DNA of 28,499 nt from Clostridiales bacterium UBA7044 (GCA_002493965.1 DLAP01000072.1:1442-29940); one strand, 5' to 3'. Shown: positions 7,143 through 14,799, counted from the stretch's first letter. Made by a program: numbers and translations. The notes: generated by a model from the letters alone, not told the origin.

Positions 7143-7330
7143 ATGCTTTCCAATGAATGGATTTTCATTCCCGAAAAACCGTGATCTATCAGGTGCGGCA
7201 CCGCATTATGGAAGGTGACTGCCAGGTGGAGCATGGTCCTGTGGCGGTGCACATTCCCGCCTTTTCTATCCTCCGTTATCCCGTCACCAACGGGCAGTAT
7301 ATGGCGTTTGTCAGGCAGACCGGGTATACC
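7143..7330 (+). pseudogene. Frameshifted 5' fragment of a formylglycine-generating-enzyme-like (SUMF1/EgtB) gene
   Basis: A good ribosome site (GAGGAG) precedes ATG at 7143. The frame reads MLSNEWIFIPEKP and then hits TGA at 7182. If one base is added in the five-A run at 7174-7178, reading continues as KTVIYQVRHRIMEGDCQVE and on to HIPAFSILRYPVTNGQYMAF, ending in TGY. That last part is the N-terminal signature of FGE-sulfatase domains, found in formylglycine-generating enzymes and nonheme-iron relatives. The similarity stops near 7330, where another frame and another gene take over. This is therefore a broken 5' end, with one homopolymer frameshift (or sequencing error) and a downstream deletion. 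Confidence 0.6.
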
Positions 7331-7785
7331 TCCCGGAGCAGACCCGGTTCGCGATCGCGCGCTGGCATACGGGGAAACTCAAGGATATGGCCATAGAGCG
7401 GGCCGTATTCAACGGGGAGGGCATGGTGATCTGGCAGGACGTATTTGGCTGCTGGCTGCCCTATTCCCAGGGGCAAAAAGAGAAAATTGCCGGTTGGAAG
7501 CGGATTTTCAGGGAATACCGGCCTCTGTTTGGGTCCCTGGATGCTATCCCGCTGATCCGGACAGAGCATCCGGGTCTCTATGCCAATCTGTTCCCACAGG
7601 GAGACCGGGCTGTCATCACCCTCTATAACGATGGGGAGGTAGCGCTGGAGGGCCCGCTGGTTTCCGCCCGGGCGTATTCTTTTGCGGAGGCGCTCCGGGC
7701 CGTTGAGGATCTGACCATCACAGCGGGGACAATCTGCGGCAAGCTGTGCCCGGGTGCGACAGCCGTGCTGCTTCTGCATAATTAA
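7331..7785 (+). pseudogene. 3' fragment resembling the C-terminal part of a glycosidase-like protein
   Basis: In the frame ending with TAA at 7785, translation from about 7333 gives PEQTRFAIARWHTGKLKDMA, then a segment with GEGMVIWQDVFGCWLPY and GWKRIFREYRPLF. A beta-rich end follows, with YANLFPQGDRAVITLYNDGE and a hydrophobic strand before the stop. The layout, catalytic-domain helices followed by a small beta-sandwich, resembles the ends of glycoside hydrolases, but I cannot name a family. The nearest in-frame ATG (7387) has no good ribosome site. It is joined out of frame to the FGE-like fragment, so it is probably a deletion relic. An alternative is one long divergent gene with two frameshifts. 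Confidence 0.4.
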
Positions 7786-7823
7786 ATGCTTCACCCCATA
7801 AAATCGTCTAAATATGGGAAAAC

Positions 7824-7848
7824 GCCCCGGTTCGTTAAGAACCGGGGC
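7824..7848 (-). terminator. Intrinsic terminator after the nucleotidyltransferase gene
   Basis: GCCCCGGTTC and GAACCGGGGC form a perfect 10-base stem with loop GTTAA. On the minus strand it is followed by GTTTTCCC. It also has a weak CGTTTG tail on the plus strand and may stop readthrough from the remnant zone. Confidence 0.75.
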
Positions 7849-7867
7849 ATCGTTTGTATGTATGCGG

Positions 7868-8788
7868 TTATCCCCACAGACCGTCGGGGTATTTCCCTTC
7901 GTCCGTCATGCGTTTCAGGGCAGCCACTACCACGGGCTTATCCGCGGCGTAGGTTACGCCGAACCATTGGTCGGGGGAGGTCAGCACCTTGACCCGGGCC
8001 TTTCCCTCCTGGACCAGCTGAGAAATGGGGGAGGGCAGATAGTATTCGCATTTGCGAGGATTGCCGGGAAGAGACGCTTTCAGGAAGGCGGCGAACCGGG
8101 CCTTGGCCTCTGGCAAGAAGCCGGGCATAAAGCCCCACAGGTTCATGGACACAATGGTCTGAGGCGGCAGATCCGTCCAGCTTTCCCCGTCCACGGTAAA
8201 GTGAATACCGCCTTCGTACTTTTCGATCCGGGTGCGTTCGGTGATCTCCGTGAGATAGCCCTCCGGGCAGGTCTGGCAGACGCCCCGGGACACGCTGCCG
8301 TTATCGGTGACGGTCTTCTCCAGGCAATAGCCCACCATGCAGTAGTCGTGTTCTCCCTGAGAGGCGGCCAGATGGTTGTAAATGGTCTGGAAGCCGGACT
8401 TGCCGTAGTAGTCGTCGGCATTGATGACGGCAAAGGGAGCCCCGTCAATGGCCTCGGCGGCGCAGAGCACGGCGTGGCCGGTGCCCCAGGGCTTGGTCCT
8501 GCCCTGGGGTACAGAAAAGCCTTCAGGCAGATTCTCCATCTCCTGATAGGCGTATCGAACCTCCACGGGCGCTTTTTCCAGCCGCCTGCCTACGGTTTCC
8601 ATAAAGTCCTTCCGGATGGCTTCCTTTATAATAATCACAACGGTGTCGAAGCCGGCCTGATGGGCGTCATAAATGGAGTAATCCAAAATCGCCTCGCCGT
8701 GGCTGCCCACGGGATCAATCTGTTTCAGCCCGCCGTACCGGCTGCCCATTCCGGCCGCCAGTACCACAAGAACAGGTTTCTTTTGCAT
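7868..8788 (-). CDS. Sugar-phosphate nucleotidyltransferase (NDP-sugar pyrophosphorylase family)
   Basis: A 306-residue cytoplasmic enzyme expected to join a sugar 1-phosphate to a nucleoside triphosphate. The N-terminus VLVVLAAGMGSRYGGLKQID is the nucleotide-binding GxGxRxxxxxK signature of the NTP_transferase fold. The metal-binding region is around FAVINADDYYG (about residues 115-125), and GTGHAVL lies near residue 98. The substrate cannot be read from sequence. The start at 8788 has AAGGAG at good spacing, and a strong promoter lies just upstream. The frame stays open far upstream of this ATG, but that part is antisense to the next gene and is rejected. It is monocistronic between its own promoter and a terminator. 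Confidence 0.88.
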   Translation of the reverse strand: MQKKPVLVVLAAGMGSRYGGLKQIDPVGSHGEAILDYSIYDAHQAGFDTVVIIIKEAIRKDFMETVGRRLEKAPVEVRYAYQEMENLPEGFSVPQGRTKPWGTGHAVLCAAEAIDGAPFAVINADDYYGKSGFQTIYNHLAASQGEHDYCMVGYCLEKTVTDNGSVSRGVCQTCPEGYLTEITERTRIEKYEGGIHFTVDGESWTDLPPQTIVSMNLWGFMPGFLPEAKARFAAFLKASLPGNPRKCEYYLPSPISQLVQEGKARVKVLTSPDQWFGVTYAADKPVVVAALKRMTDEGKYPDGLWG

Positions 8789-8827
8789 AATGGTAATCTC
8801 CTTGCTTTTATGTTGGAACGGCTTCCC

Positions 8828-8856
8828 ATTATAGGCCATACCGGAGGAAAATACAA
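8828..8856 (-). promoter_or_regulatory. Promoter for the nucleotidyltransferase gene
   Basis: On the minus strand, TTGTAT (8856-8851), 17 bases, then the perfect -10 TATAAT (8833-8828), about 40 bases before the start codon. Confidence 0.78.
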
Positions 8857-8898
8857 GAGAAGCAGGCGTTTTTTGTGTACTTTCACAATGGATTTTGG

Positions 8899-9843
8899 CT
8901 AGAAAATCCGGACCAATTGGTCGGCGGAGAGAAAAACGCTGTCCCCGCGAACCTTCTCCCAGGAAAAGACCGCGCTTAACTCCTGGACGGAGATTGCTTC
9001 TGGCTTCTGGAGAAGCCCGGCGCTGGCGGCAAGAATCCCAATCAGCTGCTGGGGGGTAAGATGCTTGCGAATTTCCCCCAGGTCCAGATCCCGGTCCCGC
9101 TTGCTCAACCGCCGTCCGTCCGGGGCCAGGAGCATGGGCACATGGGCGTACTGGGGATGAGGAAAGCCCCACAGTTCCTGCAAGTACATCTGCCTGGGGG
9201 CGGAACTGAGTAGGTCCATACCCCGGACCACCTCCGTGACCCCGGCTTCTCCATCGTCCACGGTGACGGCAAGCTGGTAGACATAGACCCCGTCTGCCCG
9301 GCGCATGACCATGTCCCCGCAGTCTGTTTTCAGATTCCACCGGGAATCCCCCTGGACCAGGTCGTGAACCTCCCAGGTCTTGTCCGGCACCTGCACCCGC
9401 CAGGCGGGATCCCGCCGGAACGCGGCCCGCTGCTCTGGGGTCAGATTCCGGCAGGTGCCGGGGTAGACATAGGTTCCGTCGGACAGATGGGGAGCGTCCA
9501 CGCTGTGAAGCTGACTGCGGGTACAGTAGCAGGGGTACAGTAGCCCCTGGTCCCGGAGACAGTCAAAATAGCGGTCATAGACCCCGCTTCTCTGGCTCTG
9601 CGGCGGGGTTTCCCGGTCCCAGGTTAGGCCCAGCCAGCCGAGGTCCTCCCGCAGAATTTCGGCGTACTCCCCGCTGGTGCGCTGGGTGTCCAGATCCTCC
9701 ATCCGCAGAACCATTTCTCCGCCCCGGCTCTTTACGGACAGCCAGGCGAGCATGGCGGAAAACACGTTTCCCAGGTGCATCCGTCCGGAGGGGGTGGGAG
9801 CGAACCGGCCCACCGGTGTTACCGCAGCCATCGGTACCACCAC
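8899..9843 (-). CDS. gluQ: Glutamyl-queuosine tRNA(Asp) synthetase-like protein
   Basis: A short class I synthetase paralogue that, in characterised cases, attaches glutamate to the queuosine base of tRNA-Asp instead of to tRNA-Glu. The 314-residue product has RFAPTPSGRMHLGNVFSA with the HIGH-type HLGN, and VLRMEDLDTQR. Its zinc site is C-Y-C at residues 105-107 with YPGTC ending at Cys131, characteristic of GluQ. The KMSKS-like RRLSKRDRD follows. It lacks the tRNA anticodon-binding C-terminal domain, so it is about 150 residues shorter than GltX. Either ATG at 9843 or that at 9831 may be used; both lie within the end of the upstream membrane protein gene, giving a 13-25 base overlap and translational coupling. 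Confidence 0.9.
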   Translation of the reverse strand: MVVPMAAVTPVGRFAPTPSGRMHLGNVFSAMLAWLSVKSRGGEMVLRMEDLDTQRTSGEYAEILREDLGWLGLTWDRETPPQSQRSGVYDRYFDCLRDQGLLYPCYCTRSQLHSVDAPHLSDGTYVYPGTCRNLTPEQRAAFRRDPAWRVQVPDKTWEVHDLVQGDSRWNLKTDCGDMVMRRADGVYVYQLAVTVDDGEAGVTEVVRGMDLLSSAPRQMYLQELWGFPHPQYAHVPMLLAPDGRRLSKRDRDLDLGEIRKHLTPQQLIGILAASAGLLQKPEAISVQELSAVFSWEKVRGDSVFLSADQLVRIF

Positions 9844-10196
9844 CAGAGCATCCCGGCAATGCCGGCAAGTTCCAGGAAAATCACAAAGGGGAGGCAGCCC
9901 ACCCCCTTCTGTTTCTCCTTTTTCTGCTTTTCCACAAAAACCGCTTCGTTTTCTTTTTTTACAGATTCATCGGCATAGACCGTCCGACGGTAGTCCCGGA
10001 TGTCATGGGCCGGACGACCGCTGGGGATGTTCTCCGCGCCTTCCTCCTCCGGGAGCCAGCTGCCATCTTCCTCATCAAAGAGGCCGTCCAGAGAGGGGAT
10101 CTCCTGACTTTGCAGCTCCTCCAGCTGCTCCTCGTAGGATTCCGCCCGGAGCTCCTGATCCAGCCGGTTCAGTTCCTTTTTGGGGTCGTCAAACAT
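9819..10196 (-). CDS. Small acidic membrane protein, unknown function
   Basis: A 125-residue protein I do not recognise. Residues 1-50 are highly acidic and probably helical (FDDPKKELNRLDQELRAESY, then many Glu). A lysine/glutamate-rich stretch (about residues 76-97) leads to a single C-terminal membrane helix (about residues 100-120) with WWWYRWLR at the end. This is the layout of a tail-anchored or single-pass protein with a cytoplasmic coil. The ATG at 10196 has AAAGGAGGG upstream and a promoter before it; longer upstream readings look non-coding. It overlaps gluQ, with which it is probably co-transcribed. Confidence 0.75.
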   Translation of the reverse strand: MFDDPKKELNRLDQELRAESYEEQLEELQSQEIPSLDGLFDEEDGSWLPEEEGAENIPSGRPAHDIRDYRRTVYADESVKKENEAVFVEKQKKEKQKGVGCLPFVIFLELAGIAGMLWWWYRWLR

Positions 10197-10218
10197 ATAC
10201 AGCCCTCCTTTGCCGCCT

Positions 10219-10247
10219 ATTTTACCTGAAAAAATGGGGATTGTAAA
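10219..10247 (-). promoter_or_regulatory. Promoter for the acidic membrane protein and gluQ
   Basis: On the minus strand, TTTACA (10247-10242), 17 bases, then TAAAAT (10224-10219), about 22 bases before the start codon. Confidence 0.65.
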
Positions 10248-10255
10248 GGGAAATT

Positions 10256-10283
10256 CGGACGCTCCCCAATGGGAGAGCGTCCG
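10256..10283 (-). terminator. Hairpin downstream of the MFS gene, probable terminator
   Basis: CGGACGCTC and GAGCGTCCG form a perfect nine-base stem; on the minus strand it is followed by AATTTCCCTTT. It lies just upstream of the next leftward promoter. Confidence 0.55.
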
Positions 10284-10354
10284 AAGGTCAAATCTTGGGA
10301 AACGCTGAATCAATCGTCTGCGGTTGACAGAAGGATCTTTTACCCCAGCCGTGC

Positions 10355-10402
10355 AGTTCTGAAATTGGGAAATACATCCAGTATTCCTCCAATTTCAGAA
10401 CT
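10355..10402. repeat. Long inverted repeat in the 3' region of the MFS gene
   Basis: AGTTCTGAAATTGG (10355-10368) and CCAATTTCAGAACT (10389-10402) are perfectly complementary over 14 bases. The inner part can pair further (GAAATAC with GTATTC, one bulge). No T-tract follows on either strand. A smaller stem, GTCAAAA with TTTTGAC (10412-10439), lies next to it. Apart from these, the 269-base gap 10197-10465 holds no gene. Confidence 0.6.
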
Positions 10403-10465
10403 TTCGTCTGTGTCAAAATCTCGTAAGTCAACTTTTGACGATCTAATCAGAGCTTCCCTTGTGAA

Positions 10466-11755
10466 TCAAGCAGCGATCCGGGCCTTATTCAGCTTGTCGG
10501 CTTTGGTAAACAGCACGAAGCCCACGGCAAACAGCACCATGAGAATGCTCACGGCGATGTTCTCGTTTTGCAGCTCCAGGCCGAAAACATGGATGGTGAT
10601 TCCGGCGGTGAGCTGGCTTACCAGAGCAACCAGCATGGTGCCCATGAAGGAAGCGCCCTTGCCGCAAATGTCCATCAGCCCGTAGAATTCGCCGCTGCGT
10701 TCCGCAGGGATAATTTTCCCTAAGTAGCTCCGACTAAGGGCCTGAATACCACCCTGGAACATGCCCACAGCGATGGCCAGTACCCAGAACTGCCACTGGG
10801 TGCACAGGAACACGGCAAACAGCGTGATGCCGGTATAGGCGGCAATGCAAATCTTGATCAGCAATCCGGTATCATATTTGGCGGACAGCCGTCCAAACAA
10901 AATGGAGCAGGGGAAAGCCACAAACTGGGTCAGGAGCAATGCCAGAAGCAGGCCCGTGGTGTTAAGACCCAGGGCGGCGCCATAGGCCGTGGCCATATCG
11001 ATGATGGTATAAACGCCGTCAATAAAGAAGAAGAAAGCCAGCATATACAGGAAAATATGCTTTTCCTTTTTCACTTCCCGGAAGGTTTTGGCAAGCTGCC
11101 GGAAGGTGTCCCCCAGCGGAGTCTTCTGGGTCTCCACGAAAGCGGTCTGCTTGTAGCCCTTCACCAGGGGCACCGTGCACAGAGCCCACCAGATGGCAGT
11201 GATCAGGAAGGAGAGAATCATGGCGGTTCCCATGCCGATGCCAAAGGTATCATGCATCAAAACCAGAACCAGACAGAGAATAAAGGGAATTACGGAGCCG
11301 ATGTAACCCAGGGCGTAGCCCATGGAAGAGACATGGTCCATCCGCTCATGGGCGGAAACCTCCGGCAGCATGGAATCATAGAACACCAGGCTGGAGGAAT
11401 AGCCCACCTTGGCAACCACGAAAATGGCAAGGAACAGGAGCCATCCAGAAGCCAGGCCCAGGGCGGCGCAGCCCAGGATTCCCAGGCCCGCACAGAACAT
11501 AAAAATGGGCTTCTTAAATTTCCGGTCCGCCAGAGTGCCGCAGATGGGGCCGATGATGGCAACGCAGATGGTGGCAATGGAACCGGCATAGCCCCAGTAG
11601 CTTAAGTACAGGTCCTCATTGACGCTATCTGCGGCGGCCAATGCGTTAAAGTAAATGGGAATCAGGGTGGATACCAGCAGGATAAAAGCGGAGTTGCCGA
11701 TGTCGTACAGGACCCAGCTTTTTTCCAATGGGGTGAGCCTAAATTTCTCTTTCAT
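10466..11755 (-). CDS. MFS transporter, UMF1/Atg22-like family
   Basis: A 429-residue inner-membrane transporter with about 12 hydrophobic segments. The opening LTPLEKSWVLYDIGNSAFIL is the hallmark of the UMF1 (vacuole effluxer Atg22-like) branch of the major facilitator superfamily. The first cytoplasmic loop has GPICGTLADRKFKKP, the MFS motif A equivalent. The C-terminal half includes QALSRSYLGKIIPAERSGEF, also typical. The transported substrate is not known for most bacterial members. The start at 11755 has CAGGAGAG immediately upstream. It follows the phospholipase-like gene by 45 bases and is probably co-transcribed with it. Confidence 0.9.
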   Translation of the reverse strand: MKEKFRLTPLEKSWVLYDIGNSAFILLVSTLIPIYFNALAAADSVNEDLYLSYWGYAGSIATICVAIIGPICGTLADRKFKKPIFMFCAGLGILGCAALGLASGWLLFLAIFVVAKVGYSSSLVFYDSMLPEVSAHERMDHVSSMGYALGYIGSVIPFILCLVLVLMHDTFGIGMGTAMILSFLITAIWWALCTVPLVKGYKQTAFVETQKTPLGDTFRQLAKTFREVKKEKHIFLYMLAFFFFIDGVYTIIDMATAYGAALGLNTTGLLLALLLTQFVAFPCSILFGRLSAKYDTGLLIKICIAAYTGITLFAVFLCTQWQFWVLAIAVGMFQGGIQALSRSYLGKIIPAERSGEFYGLMDICGKGASFMGTMLVALVSQLTAGITIHVFGLELQNENIAVSILMVLFAVGFVLFTKADKLNKARIAA

Positions 11756-11800
11756 AATTCTCTCCTGTCAATTTGGTTTACATAACACACTAACAGCAAA

Positions 11801-12568
11801 TCAGCCGAAGGTGACGTCAAAGGCCTCCCCCAGTTCTTTCCCTTCCTTCATCAGGTCCAGCAGCTGCTGTGCCATCTGGGGATAGGCCCGGAGGGCGCGG
11901 TTATAGCGGACGAGAAGCTCGCTATCCATCCGGGCGTAGTGTTCCACCGGCTGGGAGGGCACCATCTTATTTGTGAGGCCGGGATAAATCCGGTTGATCT
12001 GCCGCCGAATCTTTTCCTGATCCTGCCCGGCCAGATACCGCAGGACGAAGCGCATGAACCCCACCCCCCGATGAACGGTGCCGGGGGCGGTGGGAGGATA
12101 GAGGGCGGCCACGGTGACGCATTCCCCCCGGGTCAGCCGGATCTTTTCGCTCATATCGTAGGTGGCGGGATCGGCCACGCCGTCCATGCTCAGAAGATAC
12201 CGGTCAAATTCCGCTTCCAGGGCCACGTGATCCGCCTGACCGGCCTGCACCACCTTGTTCACATAGGGGTGGCAGTTAGAATCCAGGCAGTAATGGCCCA
12301 GCACGCCAAGAAGATAAGCTTTGGCCGCTTCGGTAGTGGCCAGGGAAGCGGCCATGGTAAAATATTCCCGGCCGGTCTGCTGATGGTAGCTGTGTCCCAG
12401 CTTTACGCAGGCGGATTTGGGGAAGGGACTACTGTAGAAGAAAAAGTCCGGACCCTGCTGACCCATTTCATACAGGCGGCGGAATCGGGTAATGCAGGAA
12501 CGGGCTTCCTCAGGAAGATCCGGAAAGGCCAGCTTTCCGAACCGGTGGTGGGCGCAATTGGATGGCAT
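11801..12568 (-). CDS. Zinc-dependent phospholipase C-like protein
   Basis: A 255-residue protein of the zinc-dependent phospholipase C/S1-P1 nuclease-like fold. The metal ligands of the family are visible in order: AHHRFG (His7, His8), GPDFFFY (Asp41), LGHSYH (His59, His62) and GHYCLDSNCHPYV (His92, Asp96, His100). It has no signal peptide, unlike secreted clostridial alpha-toxin-type phospholipases, so it probably acts inside the cell on an unknown phosphodiester substrate. The ATG at 12568 has a strong GAGGTGATC site. The MFS transporter follows 45 bases downstream on the same strand. Confidence 0.82.
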   Translation of the reverse strand: MPSNCAHHRFGKLAFPDLPEEARSCITRFRRLYEMGQQGPDFFFYSSPFPKSACVKLGHSYHQQTGREYFTMAASLATTEAAKAYLLGVLGHYCLDSNCHPYVNKVVQAGQADHVALEAEFDRYLLSMDGVADPATYDMSEKIRLTRGECVTVAALYPPTAPGTVHRGVGFMRFVLRYLAGQDQEKIRRQINRIYPGLTNKMVPSQPVEHYARMDSELLVRYNRALRAYPQMAQQLLDLMKEGKELGEAFDVTFG

Positions 12569-12676
12569 AAAGGATCACCTCAGAAATATGCGTTTTCTTT
12601 ATCATACACCGAAAGATTCAAAATAGCTAGGGTTTCTCCGTAAAATTTTCGAAAAAACATGGAAAATACCAAGCCG

Positions 12677-12705
12677 TTGCATTTTGAATTACCCCATGAT
12701 ACAAT
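12677..12705 (+). promoter_or_regulatory. Promoter for the alanyl-tRNA editing gene
   Basis: TTGCAT (12677-12682), 17 bases, then TACAAT (12700-12705), about 30 bases before the start codon. Confidence 0.72.
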
Positions 12706-12735
12706 AAAAACAAAACCGCAGAGGAGCGAACCGCG

Positions 12736-13884
12736 ATGACGCGAAAGTTATTTTATGAAGATTCCCACATGGCAGCCTTTTCCGCAAGGGTGCTGTCCTG
12801 TGAAGGTCTCGGCAAGGGTTTTGCCGTGACCCTGGATGCCACCGCCTTTTATCCCGAGGGCGGTGGACAGGCGGGGGATACGGGCACCCTGGGCAGCGTC
12901 CGGGTGCTGGATACCCGGGAGCAGGGAGAGCAGGTGGTGCATTTTTGCGACGGCCCCCTGACTCCCGGGGAAACCGTAGAAGGGAAAATTGACTACGATC
13001 TGCGGTTTCTCAGAATGCAGCAGCACAGCGGGGAGCATATTGTCTCCGGTATCATCAATCGCCGGTGGGGCTACCACAATGTGGGCTTCCATATGGGGGC
13101 GGAGAGCACTACTATCGATTTTGATGGAGTGATCCCCCAGGAGGCTCTGCGGGAACTGGAAGCAGAGGCCAACGCCGCTGTCTGGGCCAACATTCCCCTG
13201 CATATCTGGACGCCCAGCGAGGAAGAATTGCCCCAGGTTCCCTACCGCACCAAGCGGGCGCTTCCCTGGCCGGTGCGGATCGTGGAGGTTCCGGGGTATG
13301 ACATCTGCGCCTGCTGCGGCACCCACGTCAGCGCCACGGGAGAAATCGGTCTCATCAAGCTGTTTTCCACGGTGAATTTCCGCAGCGGCACCCGGATGGA
13401 AATGGCCTGCGGGAAACTGGCCTTCTCCCTTCTCAGCGCCGCCTACGAGCAGAATAAGCAGGTGTCCCAGGCGTTTTCCGCGAAGATGATGGAGACGGGA
13501 GCGGCGGCCCGGCGGATGAATGAACTGCTGGAGCAGCAGAAGTACCGGGTCATTGGATTGCAGCGGCAGATTTTTGCCGGCATCGCGGCAGGGTATGCGG
13601 GACAGGGAAATGTGCTGCATTTCGCGGAAGACTTAGACGGAAACGCCCTGCGGGAGCTGACGGACAAAATCGCGGAAAGATGCGGCGGCCGGGCGGCGGT
13701 GTTCTGTGGCAAGGATGCGGAAGGGTATGCCTACTGCTTATCCTCCCGGGAGGAAGATTTGCGGGCCTTCGGTAAGGCGATGACTGCTGCCCTGAATGGC
13801 CGGGGCGGCGGAAAGCCAGGGTTCCAGCAGGGAAGGGTCAGTGCCAATCGAGTGACGATACAGGCGTTTTTCAATCAGAAATAA
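12736..13884 (+). CDS. Alanyl-tRNA editing protein, AlaX-L type with DHHA1 domain
   Basis: A free-standing editing enzyme that hydrolyses wrongly charged Ser-tRNA(Ala) (or Gly-tRNA(Ala)). The 382-residue product has the AlaRS second-additional-domain fold. It begins with the conserved AFYPEGGGQAGDTG (about residues 37-50) and carries both halves of the zinc/editing site: QHSGEH with His97 and His101, and CACCGTHVSATGEIG with Cys193 and His197. A coiled linker (about residues 225-265) leads to a C-terminal DHHA1 domain, including the glycine-rich GGRAAVFCGKD and the GRGGGKPGFQQG motif. Its length and DHHA1 end make it the long AlaX form. It has its own promoter, with GAGGAG near the ATG at 12736. 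Confidence 0.92.
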   Translation: MTRKLFYEDSHMAAFSARVLSCEGLGKGFAVTLDATAFYPEGGGQAGDTGTLGSVRVLDTREQGEQVVHFCDGPLTPGETVEGKIDYDLRFLRMQQHSGEHIVSGIINRRWGYHNVGFHMGAESTTIDFDGVIPQEALRELEAEANAAVWANIPLHIWTPSEEELPQVPYRTKRALPWPVRIVEVPGYDICACCGTHVSATGEIGLIKLFSTVNFRSGTRMEMACGKLAFSLLSAAYEQNKQVSQAFSAKMMETGAAARRMNELLEQQKYRVIGLQRQIFAGIAAGYAGQGNVLHFAEDLDGNALRELTDKIAERCGGRAAVFCGKDAEGYAYCLSSREEDLRAFGKAMTAALNGRGGGKPGFQQGRVSANRVTIQAFFNQK

Positions 13885-13891
13885 GGATGCG

Positions 13892-13925
13892 AAGCAGCCC
13901 GGACATTTGTGTGTCCGGGCTGCTT
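13892..13925. terminator. Perfect 14-base hairpin between convergent genes
   Basis: AAGCAGCCCGGACA (13892-13905) pairs with TGTCCGGGCTGCTT (13912-13925), with a six-base loop. The T-tract is weak on both strands. It probably terminates both the AlaX gene and the leftward Ltp lipoprotein gene, and marks the left edge of the AT-rich island. Confidence 0.65.
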
Positions 13926-13948
13926 GCGTTGCGGTTGCCTTTAGGGGG

Positions 13949-14632
13949 TTACTCCAGATTGTCAATTGCGTATTGCGCTTCTTCTGTTGTGAACTTCTCG
14001 CCATACTCGGAAACCAGTTGATCGTAGATTGCCTTGGGCGACATACTCATCGTATCCTGATAGCTTTTTGCCTTGCTGAGTGCGTTGGCATTCCAATCTG
14101 CCACAACATTATCGACGGCATACTGGGCTTCCTCCGGGGTGAACTGCTCACCATATTCAGAAATCAACTGATCGTAAATTCCTGCTTTAGACATATGCAT
14201 GGTTTCGCTGTAACTTTCTGCTTTTGCAAGGGCATTTGCATTCCAGTCTGCTTCGAGCTTGTCCATCGCATACTGGGCAGCCTCTTCAGAGAACTGCTCA
14301 CCGTATTCAGAAATCAGCTGATCATAAATCCCTGCTTTGGACATATGCATAAGATCGCTGTAGGACTTGGCTTTTCTCAATGCGGATTTATATTCGCTAG
14401 GAACATTTTCTTCCGTGGTTTCGGGAACGGCTTCTTTTGTAGCTTCGGGAGCATTCTCGCTTATGGGTGCGATTTGCTGCTGCGCTGCGACTTCCGCTGT
14501 GGACTTGCTGCTGGTGAAGGCATCATTGTTTCCTCCGCATGATGTGGCGGTAATCAGAACAATGGCGACAATCAGACTGAACCACCATTTTTTGCAGTTC
14601 GGGCATCCAAACGGGTTTCCTTTCTTTGCCAT
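13949..14632 (-). CDS. Ltp-family lipoprotein with three 50-residue repeats
   Basis: A 227-residue surface protein. A short N-terminal FGCPNCKKWW stretch precedes a membrane/signal segment (about residues 17-30) ending at TATSC, a weak lipobox with lipid-anchored Cys32. A Ser/Thr/Glu/Pro-rich spacer (33-82) is followed by three near-identical units at residues 84-133, 134-183 and 184-227. Each contains a HMSKAGIYDQLISEYGEQF-type core and EEAQYA. These match the Ltp/host-cell-surface lipoprotein domain; in Streptococcus phage TP-J34 the Ltp lipoprotein blocks DNA injection by superinfecting phages. The ATG at 14632 (AGAGGAAAC site) is preferred to an upstream start. It is divergent from an XRE regulator and more AT-rich than neighbours, suggesting acquisition by transfer. 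Confidence 0.85.
   Translation of the reverse strand: MAKKGNPFGCPNCKKWWFSLIVAIVLITATSCGGNNDAFTSSKSTAEVAAQQQIAPISENAPEATKEAVPETTEENVPSEYKSALRKAKSYSDLMHMSKAGIYDQLISEYGEQFSEEAAQYAMDKLEADWNANALAKAESYSETMHMSKAGIYDQLISEYGEQFTPEEAQYAVDNVVADWNANALSKAKSYQDTMSMSPKAIYDQLVSEYGEKFTTEEAQYAIDNLE
13952..14383 (-). repeat. Three tandem 150-base repeats coding the Ltp units
   Basis: Units at 14383-14234, 14233-14084 and 14083-13952 (the last shortened by the stop codon) are in the same frame with exact 150-base spacing. The first two differ at few codons in the core, while the third is more diverged, which fits internal duplication followed by drift. Confidence 0.85.
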
Positions 14633-14690
14633 ACTGTTTCCTCTTTTCTGTGTGTTTTCGTTTACATCTACTCTTTTCGATGATATTTTT

Positions 14691-14719
14691 ATTATACCAT
14701 TACAATTTTTGAATGTCAA
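14691..14719 (-). promoter_or_regulatory. Perfect consensus sigma-A promoter for the Ltp lipoprotein
   Basis: On the minus strand, TTGACA (14719-14714), exactly 17 bases, then TATAAT (14696-14691): consensus at all 12 positions. It is the strongest-looking promoter in the window. The operator palindrome begins four bases upstream of its -35. Confidence 0.88.
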
Positions 14720-14722
14720 CTA

Positions 14723-14743
14723 TTTCAGGATATATTCCTGAAA
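14723..14743. promoter_or_regulatory. Operator-like inverted repeat between ltp and xre
   Basis: TTTCAGGA, five bases (TATAT), TCCTGAAA: perfect eight-base arms. It adjoins the ltp -35 and overlaps the region where the xre -35 would lie. A further half-site TTCAGGA (14777-14783) stands just before the xre ribosome site. It is the likely binding site of the XRE regulator, giving autorepression and control of ltp. Confidence 0.72.
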
Positions 14744-14761
14744 CGGTGTCTATCATTCCGG

Positions 14762-14767
14762 TACAAT
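14762..14767 (+). promoter_or_regulatory. -10 element for the XRE gene
   Basis: TACAAT about 33 bases before the GTG start. At 17 bases upstream only TGAAAC is found, a poor -35 that lies at the end of the operator palindrome. Confidence 0.5.
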
Positions 14768-14799
14768 GTACATAGATTCAGGAAAAAGGAGTGCTGATC

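Noticed and set aside
7814..8902. Plus-strand open frame of 362 codons opposite the nucleotidyltransferase
   Set aside because: Antisense shadow; it starts inside the terminator hairpin and shows no domain.
8789..9340. Upstream extension of the nucleotidyltransferase reading frame to 490 residues
   Set aside because: The extension is out of frame with gluQ on the same strand, covers a consensus promoter and a ribosome site, and has no recognisable protein pattern.
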